DNA of 64,000 nucleotides from NCBI GenBank assembly GCA_033961575.1, contig CM066728.1:104918852-104982851 (forward strand), read 5' to 3'. The stretch's first letter is position 1; every line of letters begins with the position of its first letter. Below the pieces are notes generated by a model. It was not told the DNA's origin. It was given only the letters and a program-made list of their open reading frames with translations, and did not search any database. The position numbers were made by a program, and so were the translations under genes. Source of the DNA: Aselliscus stoliczkanus (taxonomy: Eukaryota; Chordata; Mammalia; Chiroptera; Hipposideridae). Below are positions 11,435 through 24,645 of this stretch, in pieces.

Positions 11435-11800
11435 GTAGACACGACTTTATAAAATTCTTATAATGACCCTGTATATTTGAGCCATATATATATTATATAT
11501 AATACATATGTATATGTATGACATACAATATGATATAAGTTTCAGGAGTACAACATAGTTATTAAACATTTATATACCTTATGAGGTGATCACCCACAAT
11601 AAGCCCAGTCACCATCTGTCACTATACAAAGTTATGCCCTGTGCGATACATTGTCTAGGGTTGGTATTATTATGACCATTTGACAAGTGAAGAAAATTGA
11701 GCTTTGGAAAAATTAAGTAATCTGCATGAGTTTCTATACAAGTCAACGAATATTGAGTAGAGATTCAAATCCAGGCTTGTAGGTCTTCAATGTCCTTGCC
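11435..11800 (-). mobile_element. MIR SINE split by an L1 3' end
   Basis: Two halves of a minus-strand MIR lie at 11435-11485 ('attcttataatgaccctgta') and 11662-11800 ('ggtattattatgaccattt', then 'attcaaatccaggcttgtag'). Together they follow the MIR order with an L1 fragment between them. Confidence 0.7.
11486..11661 (-). mobile_element. L1 3' end nested inside the MIR
   Basis: Contains the minus-strand L1 3' UTR blocks also seen at 19056-19265 and 42185-42420: 'agtttcaggagtacaacata', 'catttatatacc', 'aggtgatcaccca' and 'agtcaccatctgtcact'. It starts in an AT-rich simple stretch (11486-11520). It splits a MIR and so is younger than it. Confidence 0.75.
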
Positions 11801-12955
11801 ACAAAATAATTACCACTTTTTAACATTAAAATATTTGCAATTGGAGAAAAGTACTATTTGATATATTGTCATCAAGGGTATTGTTGTGTAGGATGAATAA
11901 TCCTATCAATACAAAAATTACACAAATCCTCCAAATTTGTGGGGAGACCATTTCAAGAGAAATGGTCTTTTCCTTAGGAAATGAGGTTCAGGAGACTAGA
12001 ATAGGACCTCAACCTGGAGAGAATGGAAGGGAGCGGACATGTTACCTAAGTGTATTCAAATCATGGACACCTGCCGACACATGGTTGGACAAATGAACAT
12101 TGAGTGTTAATTGTCTAGTATGTGAGGTATAACATAGAAATTTATGGTAGCAATGTCTTTGGTAAGCAGACAGACTTCACCTTCCAATGGCTGGATCATA
12201 CCCAACTGAGCCCCTTTATCAAGTGCCACTGCTCATTCGTGGCATGTGTCCCTGGGGATCCAGAGGAATTTGTATAGAATTGTCTTCACCTTGATTGTGG
12301 CTGACAGCCTGTAATGAAATAACGACTGTTCTTCCATGCCAATTAAACTGTGGCTTTTGTGCTGAGGCTGTCATTTCCAGAAATGTTTTTTTGTGACACA
12401 AAAAGATGTATAAAGTCGCTCACACCTTTGATCACTGCTGACCTGGTATATATTAGAATTGGTGACCTGGAGCTGAAAAGCTTGGTTTTCCCTCACCAAT
12501 TGTCCCCTTGAGCCATTCACTGTCCCATATTCTCATGATTACCAGCCTTCCTTCACCTGTCAGGGGCTTGACTCCAAGGGAAGGTTAAATAGTTTGTTTT
12601 CCAACAACACCCTGAAAGCAGAATATAATTCTATAAAACATTTCACCCATGAAGGGCAATCACAGTTCCACTCATGGAAACAAAAAAGACAGAGCATCGG
12701 TACCTAGTCACATAAAGAACGCTTGTTGCATTTTGAAAGAAGAGTTATATTCACCCTCTGGGTGAGAGAATCAGGCACATAACTACGAGAGACATTAATA
12801 CACAATTGAGTTGGGCTGCTAATTAACTGGACAGTCAAAGTTGCATGCAGCCAGGAAAAATGTCAACTTTAATCTTTCCAGAACTGCTTCAGTAGAGAAT
12901 TAAGTGGAGAGCAATTTTTATTAGAATTAAACCAATCTGTAGGCATAAATGGAAA
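11801..12955. other. Unique DNA with one short perfect hairpin
   Basis: No gene or repeat family recognised. A perfect inverted repeat AGACCATTTC-aaga-GAAATGGTCT lies at 11945-11968. Confidence 0.55.
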
Positions 12956-12959
12956 ACTC

Positions 12960-13235
12960 TAAATAAATTTTTAAAATGCCTACTTTGCACTAGGGACTGT
13001 TATTGTCTCTCTATTTTATTTAACTGTTACAACAAATCTATGCAATCCTTTTTTGGACCTTTCTTAAAAAAAAGGGATTTGTTTTATAAATGAGGAAACT
13101 GCTTCAGAAGATGAAATAACTTGTCTGAGCTCCCAAATGACATTATGACTGAGATGGGTTTTAAATTAGGATCTCCTTGATATCAAATTCTATGATTTTC
13201 ACTCTTCTAATGCACTGAGGCTATTTATCCTTATT
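12960..13235 (-). mobile_element. MIR SINE
   Basis: Minus-strand MIR order is visible on the plus strand: 'aactgttacaacaaatctat', 'ataaatgaggaaactgctt', 'ataacttgtctgagctccc', 'aattaggatctcctt'. Confidence 0.75.
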
Positions 13236-13369
13236 TCATGTATGATACATCCCCCAGGATGCCAAAATCATAACAGAGAGAAATATGACTTCCTATAACT
13301 CTTTACCCAGCTCTATTTCTTCCTCAAAGAAAAGGGATAATGACCATCACAGATAGCTCCCTCCGGACT

Positions 13370-13560
13370 CGTGTGTGGTCCTGACTCTGGGAGTCATGCA
13401 CCCCACATATCAGAATCTTCTGGGGAGTAATTCATGGTGCAAATTTCTCGGCTGCACACCAGACTCCTGAATTAGAACATCTGGAATCCGGGGCCTTGAC
13501 TCTGCATGTTTAACAAGACTCCCAGATCATACTTGTAAACACAAGTTTAAGGAACACTTT
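13370..13560 (+). mobile_element. MER5A-like hAT-Charlie MITE
   Basis: Shows the order of MER5A blocks: 'atatcagaatcttctgggga', 'gcaaatttctcggc', 'ctgaattagaacatctgga', 'tttaacaagactccca', 'aagtttaaggaac'. Non-autonomous and ancient, with no coding capacity. Confidence 0.7.
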
Positions 13561-15190
13561 TTTATGGGATGTGAGAACGTGGCTGAGTGGGTAAGGCAGA
13601 CTCTCCTTGTGTCCAGAATAAATCACTATCGCTAGTATCATTAACAGTCATGTATGGCTGGTGCAACCTCACAGAGGGCTCGGTGAGCATCCATCAGGTG
13701 TTATTTAAAAGATCACAAATATCTTCAAAGTATATTTAAATATATTTTAAAACATCAGAGTCTCGTTCACTCTGGCCAGCAAAGTAGTAAATCTCTGCAC
13801 TGGAGAATTATTTTTTTCTCCATCATCATCATCATTGCTAGTCTTGAAGCTTTTACTCCAAATTGTTTGCTTTTACATAAGATTTGCTTATGGAGCATTT
13901 AAAAGCCCAGAACTCTGTGATTATGTTTTTTTTTTTTTAAATGTCCACTCCTACAGTGTGGTGAACGCTCAGCCTATTTGGGGAACCACAGCAAATATAT
14001 AAAATGAGTGAGCTGCTGACTTGACACAGCTGGACAGCATGCTGCCTGAAAGCAAAGTGGGGAAGGGAGTAGGAAACGCTTCCTGTAGGCAGGGAACAGA
14101 AACATGCAGTGGGCACACATCCAAGCCACGTTTAGTGCTCTTCATGGCTTGGCCACAGCTCAGACCTTGCGGCTTACAAGAGGCTTGCTCACATCTACTG
14201 TCTGACCTGGGTGAGGAATTCTCTCCCCACTTCCAAGAAAACACATACACACACTGTAGGACATTTTTCTTGCAAAGAATTTAATAAGAAATTCATGGCT
14301 TCTGCTACAAAACGGAAAAGGAATTTAAATGCAGAACATAAAAATGGACATTTATTTTACTATCAGCCATTCACATGAACCTAAAGAATTTTCCAAAAGA
14401 ATCATGCCTTTTAATTTCTTGACAACAACAATGCATAGAATGTAATGTGTAAATAATGGATAAATACCAATACATCTAATTATGTACTTTGTATAATACG
14501 TTACATATATTAACATAATTTATATGAATGTAAAATATGTACTTCTCATGCAACTGGAAATATTTGTACTATTACTATTCAAAACCATTAACTAAAACAC
14601 GTAGGTATTTCTATTATTTCTCATTCAGATTCATACCAACTAAGATTAAATATTGTTTCCCCACCATAATTCTCTCTATTGTAACTGAGATATAGAAAAA
14701 AGTGATCAAATATTTAAATAAACAAATTATAGTTTTAAAATGATCCAGTAGATTTTATTATTTGTTTTGTTTTCTTTTTAGATGACTTAGTATTGCTAAC
14801 CAAAATTAAAATTATGCAAAGATCAAGCACAGCTGTCTCCTAAACTGCTTTACAAGGTTTATTGGGTCTGACAGATATTTTCAAAGCTCATTTAGTTTGT
14901 GTTGGACAGGTACTGAATCTGTACTAAATATAGGCTGTGATGTATGAAATGTATTTGACAAAGATAACCTTTCAGGTTAGTGACTATGGGGAAGAAGGCT
15001 TTGGGCAAGTGGGAATGCATCTTGGGAATCAATGTAGAGGGAGCACAAAGTGAGGATAGCTATTGTATTCTTTCTAACCCACTTTGTCTGTGTACTTTTG
15101 TATTGAAGAAAGAATACGTGTGTCTCATATTTCTGCTCAAAAAGAAGTGCCCACATATGTAGTCAACAAAGCCAGCATTGTCATCTGTCA
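13561..15190. other. Unique DNA
   Basis: I recognise nothing functional. Overlapping opposite-strand frames near 13969-14284 share the same bases and look like chance. T run at 13927-13938. Confidence 0.55.
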
Positions 15191-15194
15191 CCCC

Positions 15195-15590
15195 TGTGTT
15201 AGTATGGCTGAGCTAAGTTGTGCTGTGGTAACGTACAACCCCCAAATCTCAGTGGCCTGAAAGAACCACATTCTATTCCTCACTTGTCCTTGTCTATGGT
15301 GGGTCAGCAGATGGCTCTGTTTGCATCACCCACATTCTCTCTTTGGGGCCAAGGTGATGGGCCCTTCACCATTCAGACTTTTGCCAGACTCTGCAGCACA
15401 AGGAAAGTGAGGCTTGAGGGTCATGCATTGGCAACAAAATGTTTGGTTCAGTTATGGAAGATTTTTACTCACAACTTCTTGACCAGAAAACGTCAAAAAG
15501 GAGTTTAAGACATCAGAATCATGTGGCTCTGCCCAGCAAGAACGGAACCAGGAATAGAAAAGCTCCCATGTGCCTAGAGGGGGAGAGATG
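15195..15590. mobile_element. Old LTR-like or MER interspersed repeat, family uncertain
   Basis: The start 'gctgtggtaacgtacaaccc' followed by 'aaatctcagtggcctgaaag' and 'gtgggtcagcagatggctct' is a pattern I recall from an ancient mammalian repeat. I cannot fix the family name or orientation. An open frame of 96 codons at 15218-15508 falls wholly inside it and is not a gene. Confidence 0.5.
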
Positions 15591-16752
15591 AAATATTTTG
15601 CAACACTAGGTAACAAACATATGAAAGAAATGGATGAACATGAGACAAAATTAAAATATTGAAGGACTCTGGAGAGAGTAAATTGTAAATGGATATGAAT
15701 ATGTATTCATGGTGGATGATGTGCCAAGAATCTGAGAAACAAGTTTTAGATTCTGAAGAGCCATTATCCCTTCTCATGAGGCACCAAAGCCACATGGGCT
15801 GACCCTTACTGCCAAAAAGCTATTAATTTAAAAATTTTTAAGTAGGAACTATTGTTATTTCTAGAACAGCGAATTTAAAAATTTTGTTAAAACTCTTCAT
15901 CTGCCACAAATAATCACTATATGTTTTATACATCAAATATTATTGTTATTTGTCCAAATTCAAAAATAGACTATGAAAGCAGAGCTTTTTTTTTTTTTTA
16001 TCTGTATGACACATTCAAAAATTTTACTTTATGGAATTAGTCTAACGGGTACCAAAAATTATTGCGTATTCTTTGCCTCAAAGAATCAATTTTATGTATC
16101 CATTTTAATTGAGAAATCACACTCACACAGAACACATACATATATCTGTATCTTCATATCTGTCTCTGTCCCAATCCACTTATCTGTATCTATGGAAAGA
16201 GAGAAGGAGAGGGAGAGAAAGGAGAAAAAAGGAGAGACGATGAGGACAGATGAAATAATAGACTAAAATGGTAATGTAGCAAATATAATGATTCATGATT
16301 CCTCACTAGTATTCTTTTTGACTCTGCACAACTCATTTCTAATGTTTTCTCCTCTGGAAAATGGGGATTTGAGGGACTCAGATATAGTCTATGGCGATGC
16401 TGTTAATTCTGAACCACTATGCCAAAATTTGCTTGTCGTAACTGTATAATATTCTAGGAATTAATTTAAAAAACTCAAACTGTGTGATTGGACAAGAATA
16501 AATTAGCTGTGTTTGCCTTTGACATATAATGAAAATGTCAAATAGGAATTTAAGCTATCAGAAATTATACCCAATCATTAAAATTTTCTGACTCTGCAGG
16601 GAGAAAAGTCACATTGGGATTTCTCCTCGACTCTCTACTGTTCAGGGGTTATATTCTGAATGGGAAATGAGAAGGCTATGTTGGAGAACCAAGTTCATTC
16701 CCCATTAGTTTCCACTTCCCTACTTTAACATGTATAACATATAGATCAAGTT
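15591..16752. other. Unique AT-rich DNA with a GA-rich stretch
   Basis: No gene recognised. A purine-rich GA simple stretch lies at 16194-16240. Confidence 0.55.
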
Positions 16753-16768
16753 GGTACATTGGTCTTTT

Positions 16769-16877
16769 CTTTTTTTTTTTTTGAGGGCAGTGTCACTGGC
16801 CCTCATATGTGGGACCCGAACCGGGGCCGCTGGCCTACAAGGCCAGCGCTTAACCACCGCGCCACTCGGCCGGCCCA
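16769..16877 (-). mobile_element. Short tRNA-headed SINE
   Basis: Minus-strand copy of the short SINE: GGCCGGCC start, tRNA-like A- and B-box region, 'gagggccagtgacactgccc', then poly-A (poly-T on plus, 16769-16782). The plus strand retains 'gggacccgaaccggggccgc'. Flanking duplications GGTACATTGGTCTTT at 16753-16767 and 16878-16892 are intact, so insertion is fairly recent. The tRNA head most resembles serine-type tRNA, an inference. Confidence 0.92.
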
Positions 16878-16892
16878 GGTACATTGGTCTTT

Positions 16893-19050
16893 AAAAAAAA
16901 AAAAATCACAGCTCTCTATTGTGAAAGTAGATGACTTAAACAACTGGCTGTCACTTTTTGCTCATCTTGTCCGTTTGATTTTAAAATGTCTTGCTCTTAG
17001 AATTATGTTCTGAATCTTCTATGTCAAGTGCAAATTAGCACATGATGAGTACGGAGCTATCCCAATAGCAAGCCGAGAAGGAAAATCTACATACATCTAT
17101 GACATATAAGCTATGCAAAGGCCAATTCCAAGTTATCATTAAATAGACAAAGTATTTGTTTTTAGAAAAAGTGGCATTTAATAGGAGCCTTAAATGTAGA
17201 ATATGAAGACAATTTCAAGGTCAAATATTAGAGCATGTCTCGATAGCGATACAGGCAAGAAAATTTAGGAAATTACTTATTATCCAAGCTGGCTGAGAGA
17301 CTGAGATAGAAAAATAAAAAAGAACCCCATTAAAGTTGAATTCTGTGTTCAGTGGTTTGGTTATCATGATGTTTGCAATAATGAGACACAGAACATTTTG
17401 GAGAAGGGGTAACTTGATTAAAACTGTTTCTTGGGCTTTGTGTATTCTCTGACCAGCTGATTTTTAGTTGCATATGTGTAAGGACTGTGTTGCTTTGGTT
17501 GACAGATCTATGCCAGTTATATAAAATGAGACCTGTTACATAATAGGCTCTCAATTAATATTTGTTGAATACTGAATAAAGAAAGAATTTAGTCTAATGA
17601 TTATGTACAAGATGGATTAAGATAGGAGAGATACAAACTGAAGACAGTTCATACAATACTCAAGACATGCTTTGAATAGGAAGGACATAGTGAAAAATAC
17701 AGATGTCTTTGTCTAAAAATGTGTTAAATACTGTACTACTATTGTGCAAGGCTTTTTGAGTTTAAATTAAATTAAATTTTAAATTCTACTCCTCAATGGT
17801 CAACAGTTACATGTGGCTAATGGATGATGGACAGCTCAGATATAGGGATTTTCATCATCACATTAAGTTTTATAAACAGTGCTGGTCTAGAAGACACTTT
17901 AGGATGAGTCAGCCCTGTTGTAAGACAATACATTACTTAAAAATACTTCTTGTTCAATGTATCATGTCCTTTTAAAAGAATATATTGATATATTGTGTTT
18001 TCTCAAGCAAAGTGAAAGCATTTTAGATATCCCTAAATGACAAAGTAAAACATATTTCCTGTTTGAAATGGTAAAATAAAGACACCAACCAAGTAATGCT
18101 GGTTCAATATGGATTAAGGATAAAAATCTTAGGATGAATGTAATATATGAAAATTTCTCATCCTAAATCCCTTTGGTGATACATGAAAATTGCATCTATT
18201 TGGATATTGAAGATTATTAAGAAGGTAACAGTTATCTTTTACATTGTGCCACAAAGTTATCAGGTCAGAGGAAACATCAGTTATAATGATATATATTGAT
18301 AGAAACAAAGAAAACACTGAGTAATAACAGTAGTTTGATAAATTTTTTCAGCTTGTACTAGTTTTCTTATTCTTTTAGAAAAGGAGTTGAATAACAGAGA
18401 ATGGTATACACACGTGTATGTGTATATATCTGTTTGTCTTGTCAGTAATTTGGCCCAGAATAGATTGAGAGAGCTCCTTAGTGATTCGGATGCTGAAGAA
18501 AAGTCACTACAAGGCTATGTCTACATTTCCACAAGATTACATCTGGCCAGGTATAAGGTGGAAGGCTGCAATTTGACAGCCTGTATGTTAGGTTTGTGTA
18601 GGAAATAAAGAGGTGTAAGAGAATATGAGTCCAGGTGTGTTATTTCTCAACCAAGTGTCTTTCCATTTTTATGGCCATTTTTAACCCATATAAAGAGCAG
18701 CAAAATTATACCACTAGTTTCAACTTATTTTTTCCCAGACTACCTGCTTCTAGACCAAATCTCAAATGCCAAATCACCCTTCACCTAATTTGTAAACAAA
18801 TATCTTCCCTCTCTTTTGCTTAACGGGAAAAAAAGGAAGAGCATAGTTGCCTTGCAAAAATATGTCATTGGAGAAGACATTTTGAAATAAAAAATTATAA
18901 ACAAATTACTACAAATGGCATATCCAGTCTGAAACGAGAGATTTGAAAATGTCTAGCTATCCTGGTGAAGATTCCATTTTACTTATCATCTTTAGAGACA
19001 GACCCCTAGCTCTTTGATGTTCCCTCTTATTTAGGACTTTAGAAGCTATA
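16893..19050. other. Unique DNA; possible hAT-type MER relic at 17755-17895
   Basis: The part at 17755-17895 ('taaattaaattaaatttta', 'acatgtggctaatgg', 'cagctcagatataggga') resembles an old hAT-type MER element, name uncertain. Elsewhere nothing is recognised. Confidence 0.5.
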
Positions 19051-19055
19051 ATTCA

Positions 19056-19265
19056 ATTTTTTTTAAAGATTTTTATTAAAATATAGCTAACATACAATAT
19101 TATATTAGTTTCAGGTGTACACAATAGTTATTCAATGTTTATATACCTAAAGAAGTGATCATCGTAAGTCCAGCAACCATCTGACACTGTACCACACTAT
19201 CACAAAATTATTGACTGTATTCACCATGCTGTACATTACATCCCCATAACTTATTTGTTTTACAA
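19056..19265 (-). mobile_element. 5'-truncated L1, 3' UTR end
   Basis: Plus strand begins with 'aaagatttttattaaaatat', the complement of the L1 3' tail, then 'agtttcaggtgtacacaata', 'tatacctaaagaagtgatca', 'accatctgacactgtacc' and 'tacattacatccccataact'. Same family as 42185-42420. Confidence 0.85.
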
Positions 19266-19494
19266 TTCAATTTCTAAGCATGTATCAGCATAGTAAATCA
19301 TAATACAGAAATCCATTCCTTTATTAAATAAACATTTTTGTGGTTGCTTTGTAGTGTGGTGGACTAATTCAAAATCACAGAGCCAGTCATTATTAGAGCT
19401 TCAAAAAACTCTGGTCCACTTGATATCCAATCATGAGCTCTCAGTTCCTGAACCATATCACCTGGTTTGCGTCATCATGATACTGAAGGGTCAG

Positions 19495-19710
19495 AGAAAT
19501 GTGGGTTTCATGCAGACTCTGCTATTGCCTTGACTTATCATCTTAGACAATTCTCTCTATTTTACTAAGATTCAGATTCCTCATCTGAAAAATGGCAATC
19601 ATTATCATACCTACCTTATTGCTTGAATAAGTTAAGATAACTCATAATCAGCATTGTGAGTGTACATAGAAAGGACTCTGTAAGTATAATTAATTATTAT
19701 TCACTTTATT
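19495..19710 (+). mobile_element. MIR SINE
   Basis: Follows the MIR order: 'gcagactctgctattgcctt', 'gattcctcatctgaaaaatg', 'ttatcatacctacctta', then 'aaaggactctgtaagtataa'. One of the better preserved MIR copies here. Confidence 0.8.
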
Positions 19711-20635
19711 GTGTAAAGATCCAAGTAGAATGTAGTAAAGAACTTATTTAGTATCTCTTATTTTGGAAACGATTGCTTCTCTCCTCTCTTTTACATGTTT
19801 CTAATGAGGCTTGTCATGATAGCTGTATACCCCATATCTACACTACAGAGAAGGGACTATGGCTGCCCCAGCCTGCTTAGTTACAGCACCTCATGTTTCT
19901 GGAAACAGTACTCGATGAAGGGGTAGGCTCATGACTCAGGCAAAGTGAGTCTAAGGTCTTCCTTGGAAAGACAATGAGAATTACCATTTAAAAAATATCT
20001 CTGTCTATACCGTCCCAAATAGATGCCTTTGAGTTTATGCTAATAATTTCACACACCTTCTCTTTTACAAATAAGCACTTATCAACTAAGAATTCCTAGA
20101 TGGGAACTTGCTCATGAGTTCAGCACCCTGAAAAGTTTGACAGGGATGGAAAAAGGAGAGAAGAATTATATTGCAGGATACCCCTGAAAAGATCGCTAAC
20201 ATGGACGGTCTGCCTTCTCTTACAGCCTGCATTTGTGTATACAGCTGCTGTGGTCTCTATACAAGGAGATTCCAGAGAAGAGACTGTAAGGCGAATGTCA
20301 GATGCAGTGAAGATGATATTTTCTGAATGTTTAGTTTGGCAGAACATACACTCTACAGCCGTGGCCATGTTTCAAGTCTACCGCTGCATATACATTTAAA
20401 TTTGGCTTTTGCCTTGTCTCAGTTAAAAAGAGTTGTGTATCAACTTCAGGAAAGCAGTAGTGAGTGTAGGAATTTTCATAGTGTTCTGCAATAAATCCAA
20501 CGTATGCTCAACCATTTTAGGTTTTGAGGATACCTGACTGCTGACAAGGTTTCCTGTAGGAAATAGGAAGGAAACAAGGAAAAGATGAATCTGTTGCACT
20601 ATTGATGACTTGATATCACATCCTAACTGGGAGAA
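19711..20635. other. Unique DNA
   Basis: No recognised gene or repeat. Confidence 0.55.
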
Positions 20636-20639
20636 CTTC

Positions 20640-20825
20640 TTAAAGTAACAGCGTGATTATGTTTGCCATTTCTAAAGCCACATGCCCGGCACTGGGTGTG
20701 CTGCCACCACACTATGAGGTAGGTATTTTTAATACCCATTTTAGATAAGAGGGAATTGAGGTATAAAGGTGAATGCAATTTCCCAAGGTCACACAATTTA
20801 TAAACACAGAATCAGAGACAAGCCC
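20640..20825 (-). mobile_element. MIR-class SINE
   Basis: Plus strand shows 'ctatgaggtaggtattttta', 'cccattttagataagaggga', 'tttcccaaggtcacacaa' and 'acagaatcagagacaagccc', the complement order of MIR or MIR3. Confidence 0.75.
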
Positions 20826-21264
20826 CTTTCCCTTCAGAGTCAGGTGACATTTATGATATATTTTGAAAGTGTAGCTGAAAGGATTGGCATAATGAAAGAA
20901 TGAGAAAGATGAAAAATGAGAGAAAGGTGAAAAAGTTGCTGTTTGCAACTTTTCCCCGGAGTCACTATATCCTGAGATGGGGAAAATTGGGAAAAGTACA
21001 CCTTAAAAGGCAATGAGGAATTCATATTACCTGTTACATTTCAGGTTTCTATTAACTATTAAATGGAGATGCCACATAGAAATTTAGCTATAGGACTTAT
21101 GAATTTGAGGGAAAGTTGAAAGCTGAGATCATAAATTTGGGTGTCATTAATTTAAAGTTTCACTTCTATCCAGGGGATTTCTGCAGTGATAGAAGGAGTA
21201 AGTACTACTAGAGAAGGACCAGAGGACTGATCGTATGATATTCCACATTTTGGAGTGTATCAAC

Positions 21265-21670
21265 TGTTAAGGACTGAATTGTGTCCCCCTCAAAACTCTT
21301 ATGTTGAAGCTCTAAAACCTAAAGTGACTGTACTCAGAGATAGGGCCTTTAAAGGGGCAGTGATGGTTTAATGGGTCCTATGGGAAGGGTTCTAATCCTA
21401 TAGGACTGGTATCATAATAAGAAAAGGAAGAGGCACCAGAGAAAAGGCCGCATGGGGACACAGTGAGAAGACAGCCATCTACAAGCCAAGTAGAGAGGCC
21501 TTAGGGGAAACAAAACCTGTGAAATCTTTGATCCTCCATGTTCCATCTCCAGAACTGTGCCAAAGAGAGAGGCCCAGGCAGAAACTACACCCACAGCCCC
21601 CAGAAAGAGCCAACCCTGTAGCACTGTGATTGCAGCCTCTGGCCTCCAGAAATGTGAGACAACTATGAGA
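21265..21670 (+). mobile_element. MaLR solo LTR, MLT1-like
   Basis: Contains the MaLR LTR blocks in order: 'gaattgtgtccccctcaaaa', 'atgttgaagctctaaaacct', 'gagatagggcctttaaaggg', 'aggactggtatcataataag', 'ggaagaggcaccagagaaaa', 'ctacaagccaagtagagagg' and 'ctccagaaatgtgagac'. No internal sequence, so a solo LTR. The frames of 114 and 65 codons on the opposite strand lie inside it and are not genes. Confidence 0.85.
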
Positions 21671-21719
21671 CAGCAAGAGTGATGGATGGGTTCTTCAAGC
21701 CAACTCAAAAAGGTCTCAC

Positions 21720-24420
21720 AAAGTTGTGTGGAGGAAGGAATGGCCAACTGTGTCAAGTGTTGCTAAGAGAACTGACCAAGAGGGACTCCAAGTTGTTCTC
21801 AGCCGGGCGAAAGTTCAGACAGGCTTTTCCCTGATGCCAGGCCCTTGACCTCTCTTTTCTTAAAGCATACTTTAGAAAACTTGTAATTGTAAATTCTTTC
21901 TCTGTCCCTTTGAAGTCTAAATCTGTTTAAAAGTTTCTAGTCAATCTTACAACTCAGGAATATCTTTCTCAAGGACCTGAGAACCATCCTTTTGGAATGT
22001 AATCATCGAGGAAAATAGCTTCCCTATGCTCCACTTTTGTTTGTTGTTGTTTTTTGTTTTCCTGTGAGGGTTTTTTTTTTTTTTTTTTTTTTGAGGCAGG
22101 AGGATAAGAGCCTAACTGTCCTAGATTTCAGTTCGCAAACAGATTGTCTAATAACAGAGAAAACGTTTGTGACCTTAACGTACTCAACACATCCCATGAT
22201 CAACCTTAAGCCTAACTTCCTCCAGTATTTTTCCCACTAGTTCATCCCCACGATTGAAAATTCTCCAACTTTTTTTTTTCCAGTAGAGTTGAGTTGAGAC
22301 TTTAGTTTTGGCCTCTCTCTTCTACTGCAATGGTCTTGAATTACGACTGACTTGGTTGTTTAATTTTTCCTGGTGCTATTTTTGCTTAGACAGGACCAGG
22401 TCGGTGAAGACTGAGAATTAATCATTGTACTTGCCAACATTGATGTTGTTGGTGGACTACGGCTTTAGGTTAAATAATGTAGTGAATATTATATTTTCAG
22501 AATTTCAGTGCATGGTTGATATGAAGAAACTGATTCATTGATTTCAATGCCAATACTTTTTAAGTTTAGGATTAATGTAGCATAAGCTACAACCACTCCT
22601 CCTTGTTCCTTTTATAGATTTTAGCTGTTTAAAAATACTAACATAATAGCATAAGCTGTTGAATATTTAAGTTGGTCACATTTTTTTTTTTAAGTTAAAG
22701 TCTGAAATATACTTGAGGTGGATTGAAGTCTATGGAATCTGATGCACTGTCTTATGGGGGGAGTTATCTCATTTGACTAACATCCTCAGAAGCATTGTTT
22801 TGGGCTCCAAAATTTCATTTTTTTCTTATTAATGCTTTTTTTTTAGTGATATGGTTCTTTTATGAAAATACGCATTGGGATTTTGATGAAGAATTTAGGC
22901 CAGATCGACAGGTTGGTGTCAAAGAAGTGAAGGTTTTCAAAACTTAATGTTCACCTTGGAGTTTTGCAAACAAAAGCAGTATCTAAAAATTACTTTTAGC
23001 ACTTAGAAAATGACTATTAACTTTCACTTTACTCAGAAGTGACAAATTCTGATTATATGGAAATATTTCAACTTAATGAAGAAAGAAAATGTAGTTAGCT
23101 TTCCTATCTTCATATCCTTTGTTCCTCCTGCTGGTTTGATGTCCGACTCTGCTTGAGAATTTTTTCCTCTTGTTAGACTAAAATAGTCCAGTGAATATTT
23201 ATTAAAAACTCCCCAGGATGTGTACACATTAAATATTTATGCACTACCTATCCTTTTCAGATCCTAAATCCATCCTTTCTTTTCTCTTGTCAAAAGAAAT
23301 ACAAGCTTATTGAAGAAAAGTCTGGAAATTCATAAAAGCAAAGAGAAAGGAACAGCAACGCTGACGCCCCGAGCCACAGACACACTGTCTAGGATGTGTT
23401 GCTGCATTCAAGCTAAGACGGCAACGGACTTCAGATGTTAGGTATCCTCCTGCTTCAAATGCAGAATCATGATGGCTAAGATTTAAAAGAGACCGTTAAA
23501 GGAGACATATGGACCCTACAAGCAATACAAACACCTTTGCGTAGTAGAAATAAAAAATAAACGGAAAATGTACAAAGCTGATGCTAAGAAGCTACGAAGA
23601 TTAGAACTACAAAAAGCGAGCCACTGAACGTTTGGTTTCTTTTGGAAAAATGGGAATATGAGCTCCTACTTGATCGAGTCTCATTGCTTGGAACCAGTAG
23701 TTGGAGTAGGCTTTTCTCAGTCCTAAGGTTACAGTTGTGGTCTGTGACAGGAGAGAGAAAGGAAATAGCAAAATAACTCCAAGCTGGATAAAGCTAATGT
23801 AGAATAAATGAATAAAGTCATATTTAGCAGTTAGCTAAGGATCCAGTAAGAAAACACACATACACACATATGCAGATACACACACACAATCGTACGCATG
23901 GTGGAAAGTTTGTGAACTTAATTGTCTGACTTCATATTGAGAAAGCTAATATTAAGCAACATACAAAAACCAAATGAAAAAGTTTTAATGTGTATATGAA
24001 TGGAATTCCCAAAGAAGAGAAGAAATGGCATAGAATTAATATTTGTTCAAACTGAGGCATTGTTTAAAATTTTTAAAAAAATGAGAGTTTAACAAGAAGT
24101 GCATTTCAAATATTATGTAGTTAAAAAAAATTCCCTACCTGGACAAATTATATTAAAACTTCAAAACATCCAAGTAAATGCCTACCATAGGAAAAACAAC
24201 AGATCATTTCCGCATCACACTGACAACAAAATTTTCATCAACAGGAAAGATAATAAAAGGCAGTCTCATAAATGTCCAAAGTACTCAAAGGCTATTATAC
24301 ATTTACACCAGCTAAATGAGCATCAATGGAAGGACACGCCGGAGGCATTTCAGAAATGCAAAGACGGAGACAGCTTGTCATTTACAAACCCCTGGAATTA
24401 TTACTTTTGAAAAAGCAGAA
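21720..24420. other. Unique DNA with homopolymer tracts
   Basis: No gene recognised. T run at 22071-22093. The part at 23330-23700 is less AT-rich and carries several CpGs but has no recognisable domain in any frame. A CA-rich stretch lies at 23855-23888. Confidence 0.5.
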
Positions 24421-24424
24421 TCCT

Positions 24425-24645
24425 TGCCCATTTCTTTACTTTTGCCTTGATTTATATCTCTTTATAGCACTTATCACTGTAATATATTAGAATACATTTA
24501 TCACATTAGTATACTATATTATACCATGCTATTTTTTTATAACTGCTCATTCGACTAGAATGCAAGATTCCCAGGGGCGGAGGCATTCTAGATTTAATTT
24601 TTTGCTGGATGTTCAGTACCTTGAACAATAATCAGTGAAAAATAT
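24425..24645 (+). mobile_element. L2 LINE 3' end
   Basis: Follows the L2 3' end: 'tttatagcacttatcactgt', then 'ctagaatgcaagattcccag', 'ggcattctagatttaattt' and 'ttcagtaccttgaacaata'. Ancient and diverged. Confidence 0.65.

Noticed and set aside
13570..13640. tRNA-like segment ('gtggctgagtgggtaaggca')
   Set aside because: Only the D-arm-like part fits; no B-box or acceptor pairing follows.
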